A DNA stretch of 64,000 bases from positions 35,051 through 99,050 of the forward strand of contig NZ_JADOTW010000016.1 in assembly GCF_015645095.1 (NCBI RefSeq). Reading direction: 5' to 3'. Shown one piece after another: positions 7,356 through 16,209 of the stretch (its first letter is position 1; the number at the start of each line of letters is the position of its first letter). The notes below the pieces were generated by a model, which ran no database searches, was not told the DNA's origin, and saw only the letters and a list, made by a program, of their open reading frames with translations. The stretch comes from Halomonas sp. 328 (GTDB lineage Bacteria; Pseudomonadota; Gammaproteobacteria; Pseudomonadales; Halomonadaceae). Made by a program: the position numbers and the translations under genes.

Positions 7356-9127
7356 GGGGCGGCCCCTGGCCTCGTCGCCTGCTGTTGACCGCCCTGGCGA
7401 CCCTGGCCCTGGCCAGCCTCTGGTGGCTCTGGCATTGGCAGTATGCCCAGGCCCAGGCGGAAGCCCGGCGCCATGCGGAGGCCCGGTTGGCCCTCTACGG
7501 CAGCAGCCTGCAGGGTGCCCTGGAGCGCTTCACCTACCTGCCGGGCCTGCTGGCGCGCCAACCCCTGGTGCAGGCGGCCCTGCTCGACCCCGCCGGGGTC
7601 TTCCTGCCCCAGGTCAATGCCTACCTGGCCCAGGTCGCCGAGCGCTCCGGTGCCGAGGCGATCTTCCTGGTGGACGCCCAGGGCGTGACCCTGGCCAGCA
7701 GCAACCATGACCGGCCCGACAGCTTCGTGGGCCACGATTATCGCTTCCGCCCCTATGTCCAGGATGCCCTGGCCGAGGGTGAGGGAGAGTTCTTCGCCGT
7801 GGGCAGCACCACCGGACGCCCGGGCTACTTCGTCTCCGCAGCGGTGGGCCGGGAGCGGGAGGCACCCACCGGGGTGCTGGTGGCCAAGGTCTCCCTGGAG
7901 GCGCTGCAGACCGATTGGCGCCGGGCCGGCGAGAAGGTGCTGCTGGTGGATGCCAATGGGGTGGTGATCCTCTCCAGTCGCCCCGAGTGGCGCTACCGCC
8001 GCTTGGGCGAGCTCTCCCCGGCGGCCCAGGCGGAGATTCGCGCTCAGCGCCAATTCATGGGGCACCCCCTGGAGCCCTTGGGGCAGCGGCTGGGGGACGG
8101 TTCCCTGCGTCTGGGTGACCAGGGGCTGGGGGAGCGCTACATGGCCAGTGCCTTGCCGCTGGAGACCCTGGGCTGGCAGATGCGCTACCTGACCCCGATG
8201 CGTCCTCTCTATGTCAGCGCCCGCAACTCCCTGCTGGGAGGCGTGGCGGTATGGGTGGCCCTGCTGCTGCTGGGGCTCTGGCTGCGCGAGCGCCAGAAGC
8301 GCCAGCGCCTGCGGGATCGGGAGGCGCGGATCTTCCGCGAGGCCAACGAACGGCTCGAGGAGCGAGTGCTCGAGCGCACCCGGGCCCTGCGCGAGACCCA
8401 GGCGGAGCTGGTCCAGGCCGGCAAGCTGGCGGCCCTGGGCACCATGGCGGCGGGGATCGCCCATGAGCTCAATCAGCCCCTCTCGGGGATCCGCACCTAT
8501 GCCGCCAACGGGGAGCGCTTGATGCAGCGGGGGCGTGGCGCGGCCGCCGAGGAGAACTTTCAGCGGATTCAGGTGCTCTGCGAGCGCCTGGCCACTCAGG
8601 TTCGCCAGCTCAAGCTGTTCGCCCGCAAGGGCGGCGCCCGGGAGCCGGTGGACCTGCGCGGGCGCCTCGATTTCGTGCTGGAGCTGCTGGCCGAGCGCCT
8701 CGACAAGCAGGATATCGACTTGACGATGCGATTCCCCGAGGCCGGGACGCCCTGGGTGCTGGGGGACGAGGTGCGCATCGAACAGCTGCTGACCAATCTA
8801 CTGCGCAATGCCCTGGATGCGCTGCGTGGCGTGGAGGCGCCGCGCCTGGAGGTGGCCATCGAGGAGACACCCTCGCACTGGGTGGTGAGCATCCTCGATA
8901 ATGGGCCGGGCATCCCCGAGGCGCTGCTCGACAAGCTCTTCGACCCTTTCTTTACCACCAAGGCGGTGGGCGATGGCCTGGGCCTGGGACTCTTTATCAG
9001 CTTCGGTATCGTTCAGGACCTGGGCGGTCGCCTCCAGGCCGGCAATAACCGGACAGGAGGCGCCTGGTTCCGGGCCGAGCTGCCCCGGGTCACCGCTCAG
9101 GCGACAGACGAGACACGGCATGAGTGA
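7352..9127 (+). CDS. dctB: DctB-type C4-dicarboxylate sensor histidine kinase
   Basis: A 591-aa membrane sensor kinase. A membrane helix at about residues 10-30 and a second near 288-310 flank a periplasmic PAS-like/dCache domain (AIFLVDAQGVTLASSN, GHDYRFRPYVQDAL, STTGRPGYFVSAAV) typical of DctB. A coiled coil follows (EANERLEERVLERTRALRE), then the HisKA domain with phospho-acceptor His371 in GIAHELNQPLSG, and an ATPase domain with N-box LLRNALDAL, DNGPGIP and GLGLGLFIS. Probable ligand class is C4-dicarboxylates by family; no dctA or TRAP gene is adjacent, so the target is elsewhere or different. It is coupled to the lipoproteins upstream and overlaps dctD by 8 bases. Confidence 0.85.
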   Translation: MRGGPWPRRLLLTALATLALASLWWLWHWQYAQAQAEARRHAEARLALYGSSLQGALERFTYLPGLLARQPLVQAALLDPAGVFLPQVNAYLAQVAERSGAEAIFLVDAQGVTLASSNHDRPDSFVGHDYRFRPYVQDALAEGEGEFFAVGSTTGRPGYFVSAAVGREREAPTGVLVAKVSLEALQTDWRRAGEKVLLVDANGVVILSSRPEWRYRRLGELSPAAQAEIRAQRQFMGHPLEPLGQRLGDGSLRLGDQGLGERYMASALPLETLGWQMRYLTPMRPLYVSARNSLLGGVAVWVALLLLGLWLRERQKRQRLRDREARIFREANERLEERVLERTRALRETQAELVQAGKLAALGTMAAGIAHELNQPLSGIRTYAANGERLMQRGRGAAAEENFQRIQVLCERLATQVRQLKLFARKGGAREPVDLRGRLDFVLELLAERLDKQDIDLTMRFPEAGTPWVLGDEVRIEQLLTNLLRNALDALRGVEAPRLEVAIEETPSHWVVSILDNGPGIPEALLDKLFDPFFTTKAVGDGLGLGLFISFGIVQDLGGRLQAGNNRTGGAWFRAELPRVTAQATDETRHE

Positions 9128-10487
9128 GACAGATCAAGCATCGTTGCCCATCTGGCTGGTGGATGATGACCCGGACGTGCGGGCCTCCCTGAGCCAGTGG
9201 CTGGAGCTTTCCGAGCTCGAGGTGCGTACCTTCGAGCGGGGGCAGGCGGCCCTCGATGCCCTGACGGCGGGCGACCCCTGTGGCGTCCTGGTCAGCGACG
9301 TCAAGATGCCCGGGCTCGATGGCCTGGCCCTGCTCGAGGCGGTGCAGGCCCTGGAGGAGCCGCCGCCGGTGGTGCTGATCACTGGCCATGGCGACGTGCC
9401 CATGGCGGTGGAGGCGATGCGCGCCGGGGCCTGGGATTTCGTCGAGAAGCCCTTCGCCCCGGAGCACCTGGAGGCCTGCGTGCGCCGGGCCCTGGAGCGT
9501 CGCTGGCTGAGTCGGGAGAATCGCCGCCTGCGCCAGGCGCTGCGCGAGGGCGGCCTGGCGTCACGGCTGCTGGGCGAGGCGCCGAGCATGGTGACGTTGC
9601 GCCGGCAACTGGCCAACCTGGCTCCCACCCGGGCCAATGTGCTGGTGCAGGGGGAGACCGGCAGCGGCAAGGAGGTGGTGGCGCGGGCCCTGCACGAGGA
9701 GAGTGGTGCCGAGGGCCACTTCGTGGCCCTCAACTGTGGGGCCATCGCCGCCGAGTTGATCGAGTCGGAGCTCTTCGGCCACGAGAAGGGGGCCTTCACC
9801 GGGGCCGTCGAGCGACGCATCGGCACCCTGGAACATGCCAGTGGCGGCACCCTCTTCCTGGACGAGGTGGAGTCGCTGCCGCTGGCCGCCCAGGTCAAGC
9901 TGCTGCGTGCCCTCCAGGAGGGGGAGGTCACCCGCCTGGGCAGCAACGCGCTGATCCGCGTGGACCTGCGGGTGGTGGCGGCTACCAAGGAGGACCTGCT
10001 GGTATTGGCGGGGCAGGGCGGTTTCCGCGAAGACCTCTATTATCGCCTGGCCATCGCCGAGCTGGTGCTGCCGCCCCTGCGCGAGCGTCGCGAGGATATC
10101 CCCCGGCTCTTTCACCACTTCTGTCGTCAGGCGGCGGAGGTGCATCAGCGCCCCCTGAAGGAAGCGGACGGGGAACTTCTCGCCGCCCTCTGTCGTCATC
10201 AATGGCCGGGCAACCTGCGCGAGCTGCGCAATATGGCCACCCGCCATATTCTCGGCCTGGCATTGCCCTGGGAGGCGCGACGGCAGGATGAGCAGAGCGA
10301 GGCCGGGTCCCTGGCGGCCCAGATGGAGGCCTTCGAGGCGACCCTGTTGCGGGAAGCCCTTAGCCGTCATGCCGGCAATATTCAGGCGGTGATGGAGGCC
10401 CTGGAGCTGCCCCGGCGCACCCTTAACCAGAAGATGCAGCGCCATGGGCTGCGCCGCGAGGCCTTCCTGACCGGGGATGGACGATAG
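9120..10487 (+). CDS. dctD: DctD-type sigma54-dependent response regulator
   Basis: A 455-aa NtrC-family activator: receiver domain with phospho-acceptor Asp60 in SDVKMPGLDG, AAA+ domain with Walker A GETGSGKE near residue 178 and the sigma54-contact loop GAFTGA near 224, Walker B GGTLFLDE, arginine-finger region YRLA, and a C-terminal Fis-type helix-turn-helix (RHAGNIQAVMEALELPRRTLNQKMQRHG split across two helices). It overlaps dctB by 8 bases, the standard arrangement for a cognate pair. It should activate sigma54 promoters of dicarboxylate uptake genes when phosphorylated. Confidence 0.88.
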   Translation: MSETDQASLPIWLVDDDPDVRASLSQWLELSELEVRTFERGQAALDALTAGDPCGVLVSDVKMPGLDGLALLEAVQALEEPPPVVLITGHGDVPMAVEAMRAGAWDFVEKPFAPEHLEACVRRALERRWLSRENRRLRQALREGGLASRLLGEAPSMVTLRRQLANLAPTRANVLVQGETGSGKEVVARALHEESGAEGHFVALNCGAIAAELIESELFGHEKGAFTGAVERRIGTLEHASGGTLFLDEVESLPLAAQVKLLRALQEGEVTRLGSNALIRVDLRVVAATKEDLLVLAGQGGFREDLYYRLAIAELVLPPLRERREDIPRLFHHFCRQAAEVHQRPLKEADGELLAALCRHQWPGNLRELRNMATRHILGLALPWEARRQDEQSEAGSLAAQMEAFEATLLREALSRHAGNIQAVMEALELPRRTLNQKMQRHGLRREAFLTGDGR

Positions 10488-10491
10488 TTTT

Positions 10492-10504
10492 GTTATCTTG
10501 TAAC
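10492..10504. promoter_or_regulatory. Candidate Zur-like site upstream of the DUF1007/NicO pair
   Basis: GTTATCTTGTAAC is an imperfect dyad resembling the Zur pattern GTTATA-N-ATAAC. It sits about 19 bases before the DUF1007 start, immediately after the dctD stop. The match is imperfect and rests on eye only. Confidence 0.35.
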
Positions 10505-10522
10505 GTTTTCGAGGCGTATCGC

Positions 10523-11194
10523 ATGTCGAGCTGCTATCGCGTGATCAGACGCTGCCTGGTCGTTGGGCTGTTGTCACTGGGGCTGCCGCTGGGTGCCCAG
10601 GCCCACCCCCATGGCTGGATCGACCTCAGCGTCAGGCTGATTCTCGATGATCAGGGCCGGGTCGAGGCACTGCACCAGCGCTGGCGCATGGACCCCTTCT
10701 ATAGCCTGGTGCTGCTGGAGGAGCTGGGCCGCGCCGAAGGCGACGAGCCCATGGAGGCGCGCCTGGACCAGCTGGGCCTGGAGATTCGCGATACCCTGGC
10801 GACTCAGGGGTACTTTACCGAGCTGAGCCGGGACGGCGAGCCGCTGGCCCTGGGTGAGGTCAGCGAATATACCGTGATGGAGCGGGGCGGTCGGGTGGAG
10901 TTCATCTTCCTGCTGCCCCTGGCGGAACCCCGCCTCCTGGGCGAGGCGACGCTGCGTTATCAGGTGTTCGATCCCACCTACTATATCGAGGTGGTTCACG
11001 AGGCGGATGATCGGGCGCCCCGGGAGGACGCCCTGGTGGTCGCTAGCGCCCACGACTGCGAGACCCGCATCCTTCCCGCGGATCCTGACCCGGCCAAGGT
11101 GGCTCAGGCGGCGCGACTGGATATTACCGACGAGGCCCCGGAAGGGCTGGGGCGTTATTTTGCCGAAACCGGAGAGGTGCAATGTCGTATCTAG
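10523..11194 (+). CDS. DUF1007 family periplasmic protein, metal-transport partner
   Basis: A 223-aa protein with a signal peptide ending GAQAHPHGW, which exposes an N-terminal His-Pro-His typical of DUF1007 proteins. The domain continues with WRMDPFYSLVLLEEL, YTVMERGGRVEF and FDPTYYIEVVH. In many proteobacteria these proteins are encoded next to NicO-type metal permeases and are thought to deliver or bind a divalent metal in the periplasm. I start at the ATG at 10523, with GAGG 8 bases upstream, rather than an upstream alternative that would lengthen the leader. NicO follows 34 bases downstream, so the two form one operon. Confidence 0.8.
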   Translation: MSSCYRVIRRCLVVGLLSLGLPLGAQAHPHGWIDLSVRLILDDQGRVEALHQRWRMDPFYSLVLLEELGRAEGDEPMEARLDQLGLEIRDTLATQGYFTELSRDGEPLALGEVSEYTVMERGGRVEFIFLLPLAEPRLLGEATLRYQVFDPTYYIEVVHEADDRAPREDALVVASAHDCETRILPADPDPAKVAQAARLDITDEAPEGLGRYFAETGEVQCRI

Positions 11195-11228
11195 CGGGGA
11201 CGATCCCTGATGCCCACGGAGGTCGCCC

Positions 11229-12284
11229 ATGCAGGCGGTGATCGGTTTCCTGCGCACCCCCCGGGGGGTGGGGGTCGCGGCCCTGGGGCTGCTGCTGCTG
11301 GCCGGCTTGCTATGGCTGGCCCAGGGCGGGGCTCAGGGGCTAAGCCTGCAACTGGTGGCCTGGCAGCGTGACCTGCACCGGGCCCTGACCCTGGCCATCA
11401 CCGAGCTATCGGGGACGCCCACGGCGACGGCCTGGGCGGGATTGCTGGGGATCAGCTTCGGCTATGGGGTCTTCCACGCCGCCGGGCCCGGGCATGGCAA
11501 GGCGGTGCTGACCACCTACCTGTTGACCCAGGGTGGCGCCCTGAAGCGTGCCCTGGTGCTCTCCTGTGCCGCTTCCCTGCTGCAGGCCCTGGTGGCCATC
11601 GCCCTGGTCACCACCCTGGTTCACGGCCTGGGCTGGCTGACCCGCCAGGCCATGGGCTCGGTGGCCTGGGTCGAGCAGGCCAGTTTCCTGATGGTCACCC
11701 TGCTGGGGCTCTGGCTCTGTGGACGAGCGATTCGTCAGCTGCGGCGGCCCCGCGTCTCGGCGCCGCCCGAGGCGCACCATCACCATGACCCGCATCACCA
11801 TGCCCATGACCCGCATCACCATGATCATGATTGCGGCTGTGGCGGGACTCACCATCTCAGCCCGGAGCAGGCCGGCGACTGGCGTACCGCCCTGGCCACG
11901 GTGGTGGCCATCGGCCTGCGCCCCTGCAGCGGTGGGGTCCTGCTGTTGGGGGCCGCCTCCCTGCTGGGCTTCTTCTGGGCCGGGGTGGCGGCGGTGCTGG
12001 TGATGGCCCTGGGCACGGCCTTGACGGTCTCGGCCCTGGCCCTGGCCAGCGTCCTGGCGCGGGACTGGGCACAACGCCGCCTGGCGCGTCAGTCACGTCC
12101 CGGCATCGCCGGGCGTCTGCTGGGCTGGGCCGCCCTGGGCGGCGGCCTGGCGATCGCCCTGCTGGGGCTCACCCTCTTCGCCACCGGGCTCAAGAACCCC
12201 GCCACGGTGCCGCTGCTGGGCACTCCGCCGGCCGCCCAGGAGAGTGGATCGGGCGCGCCGCGCACTCCCTTCGGGGGCCAGTAG
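11229..12284 (+). CDS. NicO-family nickel/cobalt-type membrane transporter
   Basis: A 351-aa polytopic membrane protein of the NicO/RcnA family. Signature segments are FGYGVFHAAGPGHGKAV and GLRPCSGGVLLL. Between the two membrane halves (residues about 178-208) lies a metal-binding loop with more than a dozen His plus CGCGG. Direction (uptake or efflux) and metal cannot be decided; nickel, cobalt and zinc are all possible. A ribosome site GGAGG lies 7 bases before the ATG. The partner DUF1007 gene precedes it. It converges on the HIT gene with only 12 bases between stops. Confidence 0.85.
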   Translation: MQAVIGFLRTPRGVGVAALGLLLLAGLLWLAQGGAQGLSLQLVAWQRDLHRALTLAITELSGTPTATAWAGLLGISFGYGVFHAAGPGHGKAVLTTYLLTQGGALKRALVLSCAASLLQALVAIALVTTLVHGLGWLTRQAMGSVAWVEQASFLMVTLLGLWLCGRAIRQLRRPRVSAPPEAHHHHDPHHHAHDPHHHDHDCGCGGTHHLSPEQAGDWRTALATVVAIGLRPCSGGVLLLGAASLLGFFWAGVAAVLVMALGTALTVSALALASVLARDWAQRRLARQSRPGIAGRLLGWAALGGGLAIALLGLTLFATGLKNPATVPLLGTPPAAQESGSGAPRTPFGGQ

Positions 12285-12296
12285 GCCGCCGATCAC

Positions 12297-12722
12297 TTAC
12301 TCGCCGAGATCCAGTCCCTCGATGATCGCCAGGATCTCGTCGCGGCGCTTGGCCTGGCCATCCGCGTCATAGGGCTCGGCCTGGCCCTGCCCCCACACCG
12401 GCGCGGGCCAGGCGGCATCCTCCTCGAAGCGCACGATCACATGCAGGTGCAGCTGGGGCACCATATTGCCCAGGGTGGCCAGGTTGAGCTTGTCGCCGTT
12501 CAGGGTCCGCATCAGCCCCTCGCCCAGGGCCGTGGCCTCTTGCCAGAGTCGCGCCTGTTCCTGCGCCGACAGCTGGTACACCTCCTTCACGCCGATGCGC
12601 CGCGGCACCAGTACCAGCCAGGGGTAGCGGGCGTCGTTCATCAGCCGTACCTGACAGAGGCCGAGCTCGGTGACGGGCAGGGTATCGGCTTCCAGGCGGG
12701 GATCGAGGGTGAGTTCGCTCAT
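12297..12722 (-). CDS. HIT family nucleotide-binding protein
   Basis: A 141-aa histidine-triad protein. The signature near residue 95 reads NMVPQLHLHVIVRF, with the His-x-His-x-His-like core. Upstream are the family features PWLVLVPR and the helix preceding LATLGNMV. Likely a nucleotide hydrolase or transferase with an unassigned substrate. I start at the ATG at 12722 (MSELTLDPRL), with CCGGAG upstream, rather than an upstream alternative. The divergent TAXI TRAP operon is 200 bases away, and two similar dyads lie just upstream of this gene. Confidence 0.85.
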   Translation of the reverse strand: MSELTLDPRLEADTLPVTELGLCQVRLMNDARYPWLVLVPRRIGVKEVYQLSAQEQARLWQEATALGEGLMRTLNGDKLNLATLGNMVPQLHLHVIVRFEEDAAWPAPVWGQGQAEPYDADGQAKRRDEILAIIEGLDLGE

Positions 12723-12735
12723 GGGGGCTCCGGGT

Positions 12736-12781
12736 GGCAATGATTTGCCGGGGCTAGGGTGGCCATCGGCAATAGTTTGCC
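12736..12781. promoter_or_regulatory. Two tandem dyads GGCAA-N4-TTGCC, 32 bp apart
   Basis: GGCAATGATTTGCC (12736-12749) and GGCAATAGTTTGCC (12768-12781) differ only at two central bases. Start-to-start spacing is 32 bp, about three helical turns, as expected for two regulator dimers on the same DNA face. They lie between the HIT gene and the divergent TAXI TRAP operon. Confidence 0.55.
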
Positions 12782-12924
12782 GATGAAGGGGGCATCTTGG
12801 CCAGTCGTCGGCCCATCGATACCACTAATGCATTGATTTTAAATGCTGTTGGATAAGCTGGCAGGAATATCGCTCTAGTCGAATGGCATAACCATAACAA
12901 GCCATCATCGACAGGAGAGATAGC

Positions 12925-13944
12925 ATGCACAAGCGCCAGTTCCTCAAGTCCGCCCTCACTCTCGCCACCGCCGCCGCCCTCGGCCTGGGTGCCGCCGGCG
13001 TCAGCGCCAATGATGAAGGCGGGCAGTACATCATGGGTACCGCCACCACCGGCGGCACCTTCTACCCGGTGGGGGTGGCCCTCTCGACCCTGGTGCGGGT
13101 CAAGCTGGAGCCGACCCACAACATCTCGGTCTCCGCCATCAGCTCCGCCGGTTCCGCCGAGAACCTGCGCCTGATGGAGGACAATCAAGCCCAGTTCGGC
13201 ATCCTCCAGGCGCTCTATGGCGCCTGGGCCTGGACCGGCGAGGGACCGGTGCCCCAGGCCTACGACAACGTCCGCTCCGTCTCCATGCTGTGGCAGAACG
13301 TGGAGCACTTCGTGATGCGCAGCCATCGTACCGAGAGCGGTACCATCGATGACCTGACCCAGCTCTACGGCCGCGGCTTCTCCATCGGTGCCCGCAACTC
13401 CGGTACCGAGGGCTCCGGTCGGCAAATTCTTGCCGGTCTCGACATCGACCCGGAGCAGATGAACCTGGCCTACCTGGGCTACGGCCCGAGTGCCGATGCC
13501 ATGCAGAACGGCAATATCGACGGCATGAATATCCCCGCCGGGGTGCCCGCCTCTGCGGTGACCAGCGCCTTCGCCAACATGGGCGACGATATCTCCATCC
13601 TCGAAGTCACCGAGGAGCAGCTGGCGCGCATCAATAGCGCCTACCCGGTATGGACGCCCTACGAGATCGCCGCCGGCACCTACCCGAGCCAGGACGAGGC
13701 GGTCCAGACCATCGCCCAGCCCAATATCCTGGTGGTCAACGCCGATGTGCCGGAGGAGCACGTCTACCAGATCACCAAGGCGATGTTCGAGAACCTGCCC
13801 TTCCTCAACAACATCCACCCGGCGACCCGCGACATGGCCCTGGAGAAGGCCTTGGATGGCCTGCCCATGCCGCTGCACCCGGGTGCGGCCCGCTACTTCC
13901 AGGAGCAGGGGCTGGCGATTCCCGAGCATCTGCTGGAGGGCTGA
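12925..13944 (+). CDS. TAXI-type TRAP transporter solute-binding protein
   Basis: Periplasmic receptor of a TRAP transporter, TAXI family. The 339-aa protein has a signal peptide (MHKRQFLKSALTLATAAALG) cut near ANDEG, followed by the TAXI signatures MGTATTGGTFYPVG and ISSAGSAENLRLMEDNQAQ, and FSIGARNSGTEGSGRQIL. The ligand is unknown; TAXI members handle dicarboxylates or amino acids such as glutamate, so substrate should not be assumed. The ribosome site is ACAGGAGAG. The permease gene follows after an intergenic REP-like hairpin pair, probably allowing more binding protein than permease. Confidence 0.9.
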   Translation: MHKRQFLKSALTLATAAALGLGAAGVSANDEGGQYIMGTATTGGTFYPVGVALSTLVRVKLEPTHNISVSAISSAGSAENLRLMEDNQAQFGILQALYGAWAWTGEGPVPQAYDNVRSVSMLWQNVEHFVMRSHRTESGTIDDLTQLYGRGFSIGARNSGTEGSGRQILAGLDIDPEQMNLAYLGYGPSADAMQNGNIDGMNIPAGVPASAVTSAFANMGDDISILEVTEEQLARINSAYPVWTPYEIAAGTYPSQDEAVQTIAQPNILVVNADVPEEHVYQITKAMFENLPFLNNIHPATRDMALEKALDGLPMPLHPGAARYFQEQGLAIPEHLLEG

Positions 13945-13977
13945 GGAAGCCTGAATTTCTTCTGTACTCGATGACCC

Positions 13978-14056
13978 TGTAGGTCGGATAAGCGTGAAGG
14001 CGCATCCGACGCCCATGTCGGATGCTCTCGCCAGAGGCCCGTTTATCCGACCTACA
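13978..14056. repeat. Pair of inverted REP-like palindromes (BIME-like)
   Basis: TGTAGGTCGGATAA (13978-13991) is the exact reverse complement of TTATCCGACCTACA (14043-14056), and inside them GCATCCGAC (14002-14010) pairs with GTCGGATGC (14017-14025). Each half reads as a REP unit: a GTAGG head then a TCGGAT...ATCCGA stem. The pair lies between a TRAP binding-protein gene and its permease gene, like the REP element between malE and malF. Confidence 0.75.
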
Positions 14057-14076
14057 CCTGCTCCACGAGAATGCCC

Positions 14077-16209
14077 ATGAATACTACGCCTGCCCCCGAG
14101 GTGCGCGACGAAGAGGCCAGCGAGGCTTCCGAACGCCTCGAGCATCCCTGGCTCGGCCGGGTGCTGATTGTCCTGGCCATCGTCGTGGCCCTGTCGCATC
14201 TCTACTTCAATACCCTGGGTACCCTTTCCGAGGTGTGGGTCAGCGCCCTGCACTTCGGCATGTTCGGCCTGCTCTGTGCCCTCTCGGTGCCCATGCTCAA
14301 GGCGCGTTCCGCCTCCGGCCAGCGGCTGGTGCTGGCGGTGGATGTGCTGCTCGGCCTCGCCGCCCTGGGCTGCGCCTTCTACCTGATCGGCTTCGAGGAT
14401 GCCCTCTATGCCCGCGGGGTGCGCTTCTCCACCGCCGACTGGGTGGTCTCCATCGCCGCCCTGGCGCTGATCCTGGAGTTCGCCCGCCGCACCACCGGCT
14501 GGTTCATCCCGGTGCTCTGCCTGGTGGCGCTCACCTATGTGGCCTGGTGGGGCCGCCATGTGAGCGGCGTCTTCGGCTTCCCGGGCCTCAACTGGGAGAC
14601 GGTGCTCTACCGCAGCTACCTGGGCGGCGATGGCATGCTGGGCTCCATCGCCCGCATCTCCTGGTCCTATGTCTTCATGTTCATCCTCTTCGGCGCCTTC
14701 CTGGTGCGCTCCGGCGCCGGCGACTTCATCATCGAGCTGGCCCGCTGTGCCGCCGGGCGCTTCGTCGGCGGCCCCGGTTTCGTCGCGGTCTTCTCCTCCG
14801 GGCTGATGGGCTCGGTCTCCGGCTCCAGCGTGGCCAACACCGTCTCCACCGGGGTAATCACCATCCCGCTGATGCGCAAGGCCGGTTTCCCGCCACGCTT
14901 CGCCGCCGGAGTCGAGGCGGCGGCTTCCACCGGCGGCCAGCTGATGCCCCCGGTCATGGGGGCCGGGGCCTTTATCATGGCCTCCTATACCCAGGTCTCC
15001 TACCTGACCATCATCGGCGTGGCGGCCCTGCCGGCGCTGCTCTACTTCCTCTCGGTGGCGATGTTTGTGCGTATCGAGGCCAAGCGTAGCCATACCGAGC
15101 AGGTGACAGTGGAGGAGGCGCCACGCCTGCTCGAGGTGCTCAAGGGCGGCTGGCACTTCCTGCTGCCACTGGTGGTGCTGGTGGCCTCCTTGATCTACGG
15201 CTTCACTCCCACCTATGCCGCCGGCATCGCCATTCTCTCGGTGGTGGTCGCCTCCTGGTTGTCGAAGACCCCCATGACGCCCCGGGCGATCCTCGAGGCC
15301 CTGGTGCTGGGCAGCCGCAATATGGTCACCACGGCGATCCTGTTGCTCACCGTGGGGCTGATCGTCAACGTGGTCTCCACCACCGGCATCGGCAACACCT
15401 TCTCGCTGATGATCACCGACTGGGCCGGGGGCAGCCTCCTGATCACCATCGTGCTGATCGCCATCGCCTCCCTGGTGCTCGGCATGGGCCTGCCGGTGAC
15501 CGCCGCCTATATCGTCCTCGGTACCCTCTCGGCGCCGGCCCTCTACGGCCTGATGGCCCATGGCCAACTGGTCGACCTGCTGATGGCCGGCAACCTGCCG
15601 GAGCAGGCCAAGGCGATCTTTATGCTCGCCGCCCCGGAGCAGCTGGATGCCCTCAATGCCCCCATGGACGCCGCCGCGGCCCGGGAGCTGCTGTCCCTGG
15701 TGCCCGATGACTTCCGTAGCCAGCTCTATGAGCAGGCCCTGTCACCGCACACCCTGACCCTGCTGCTGGTGGCCGCACACATGGTGATCTTCTGGCTCTC
15801 CCAGGACTCCAACGTCACCCCGCCGGTCTGCCTCACCGCCTTTGCCGCCGCGGCCATCGCCAAGACGCCGCCGATGCGCACCGGCTTCACCGCCTGGAAG
15901 ATCGCCAAGGGGCTCTATATCGTGCCCTTGCTGTTCGTCTGGTCGCCGCTGATCACCGGCACGCCCCTGGAGATGCTCACCGTCTTCGCCTTCGCCCTGT
16001 TCGGCATCTACGCCATCATCGCCGGCCTGGAGGGCTACCTGGAGAGCGAGCTGCCCTGGTGGCTGCGCCTGGTCATGTTCCCCATCGGTGCCCTGATGCT
16101 CTGGCCCCATGGTGAGCTGGCGCTGGACCTCTTGGGCCTGGTGCTCTTCCTGGGTATTCTGGTGTGGAGTTCCCGCGCAGGACGCGCGCCGCAACAGGCA
16201 TTGGCATGA
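14077..16209 (+). CDS. TRAP transporter fused small/large permease (DctQM type)
   Basis: A 710-aa membrane protein in which the small (DctQ) and large (DctM) TRAP permease subunits are fused, the usual form for TAXI systems. The N-terminal quarter has four helices; the M-domain follows with SGSSVANTVSTGVITIPLM, EAAASTGGQLMPPVMGAGAF, GLPVTAAYIVLG and SNVTPPVCLTAFAAAAIA. Start: two close ATGs (14071 and 14077) are possible; the second has GAG at a usual distance. It overlaps the following TauE/SafE gene by ATGA, indicating coupling. Confidence 0.92.
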   Translation: MNTTPAPEVRDEEASEASERLEHPWLGRVLIVLAIVVALSHLYFNTLGTLSEVWVSALHFGMFGLLCALSVPMLKARSASGQRLVLAVDVLLGLAALGCAFYLIGFEDALYARGVRFSTADWVVSIAALALILEFARRTTGWFIPVLCLVALTYVAWWGRHVSGVFGFPGLNWETVLYRSYLGGDGMLGSIARISWSYVFMFILFGAFLVRSGAGDFIIELARCAAGRFVGGPGFVAVFSSGLMGSVSGSSVANTVSTGVITIPLMRKAGFPPRFAAGVEAAASTGGQLMPPVMGAGAFIMASYTQVSYLTIIGVAALPALLYFLSVAMFVRIEAKRSHTEQVTVEEAPRLLEVLKGGWHFLLPLVVLVASLIYGFTPTYAAGIAILSVVVASWLSKTPMTPRAILEALVLGSRNMVTTAILLLTVGLIVNVVSTTGIGNTFSLMITDWAGGSLLITIVLIAIASLVLGMGLPVTAAYIVLGTLSAPALYGLMAHGQLVDLLMAGNLPEQAKAIFMLAAPEQLDALNAPMDAAAARELLSLVPDDFRSQLYEQALSPHTLTLLLVAAHMVIFWLSQDSNVTPPVCLTAFAAAAIAKTPPMRTGFTAWKIAKGLYIVPLLFVWSPLITGTPLEMLTVFAFALFGIYAIIAGLEGYLESELPWWLRLVMFPIGALMLWPHGELALDLLGLVLFLGILVWSSRAGRAPQQALA

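Noticed and set aside
12754..15567. A 937-codon open frame on the minus strand opposite the TAXI TRAP genes
   Set aside because: It is rich in Gly, His, Gln and Asp, as expected for the complement of a high-GC gene, has no recognisable domain and runs across a promoter region and two real genes.
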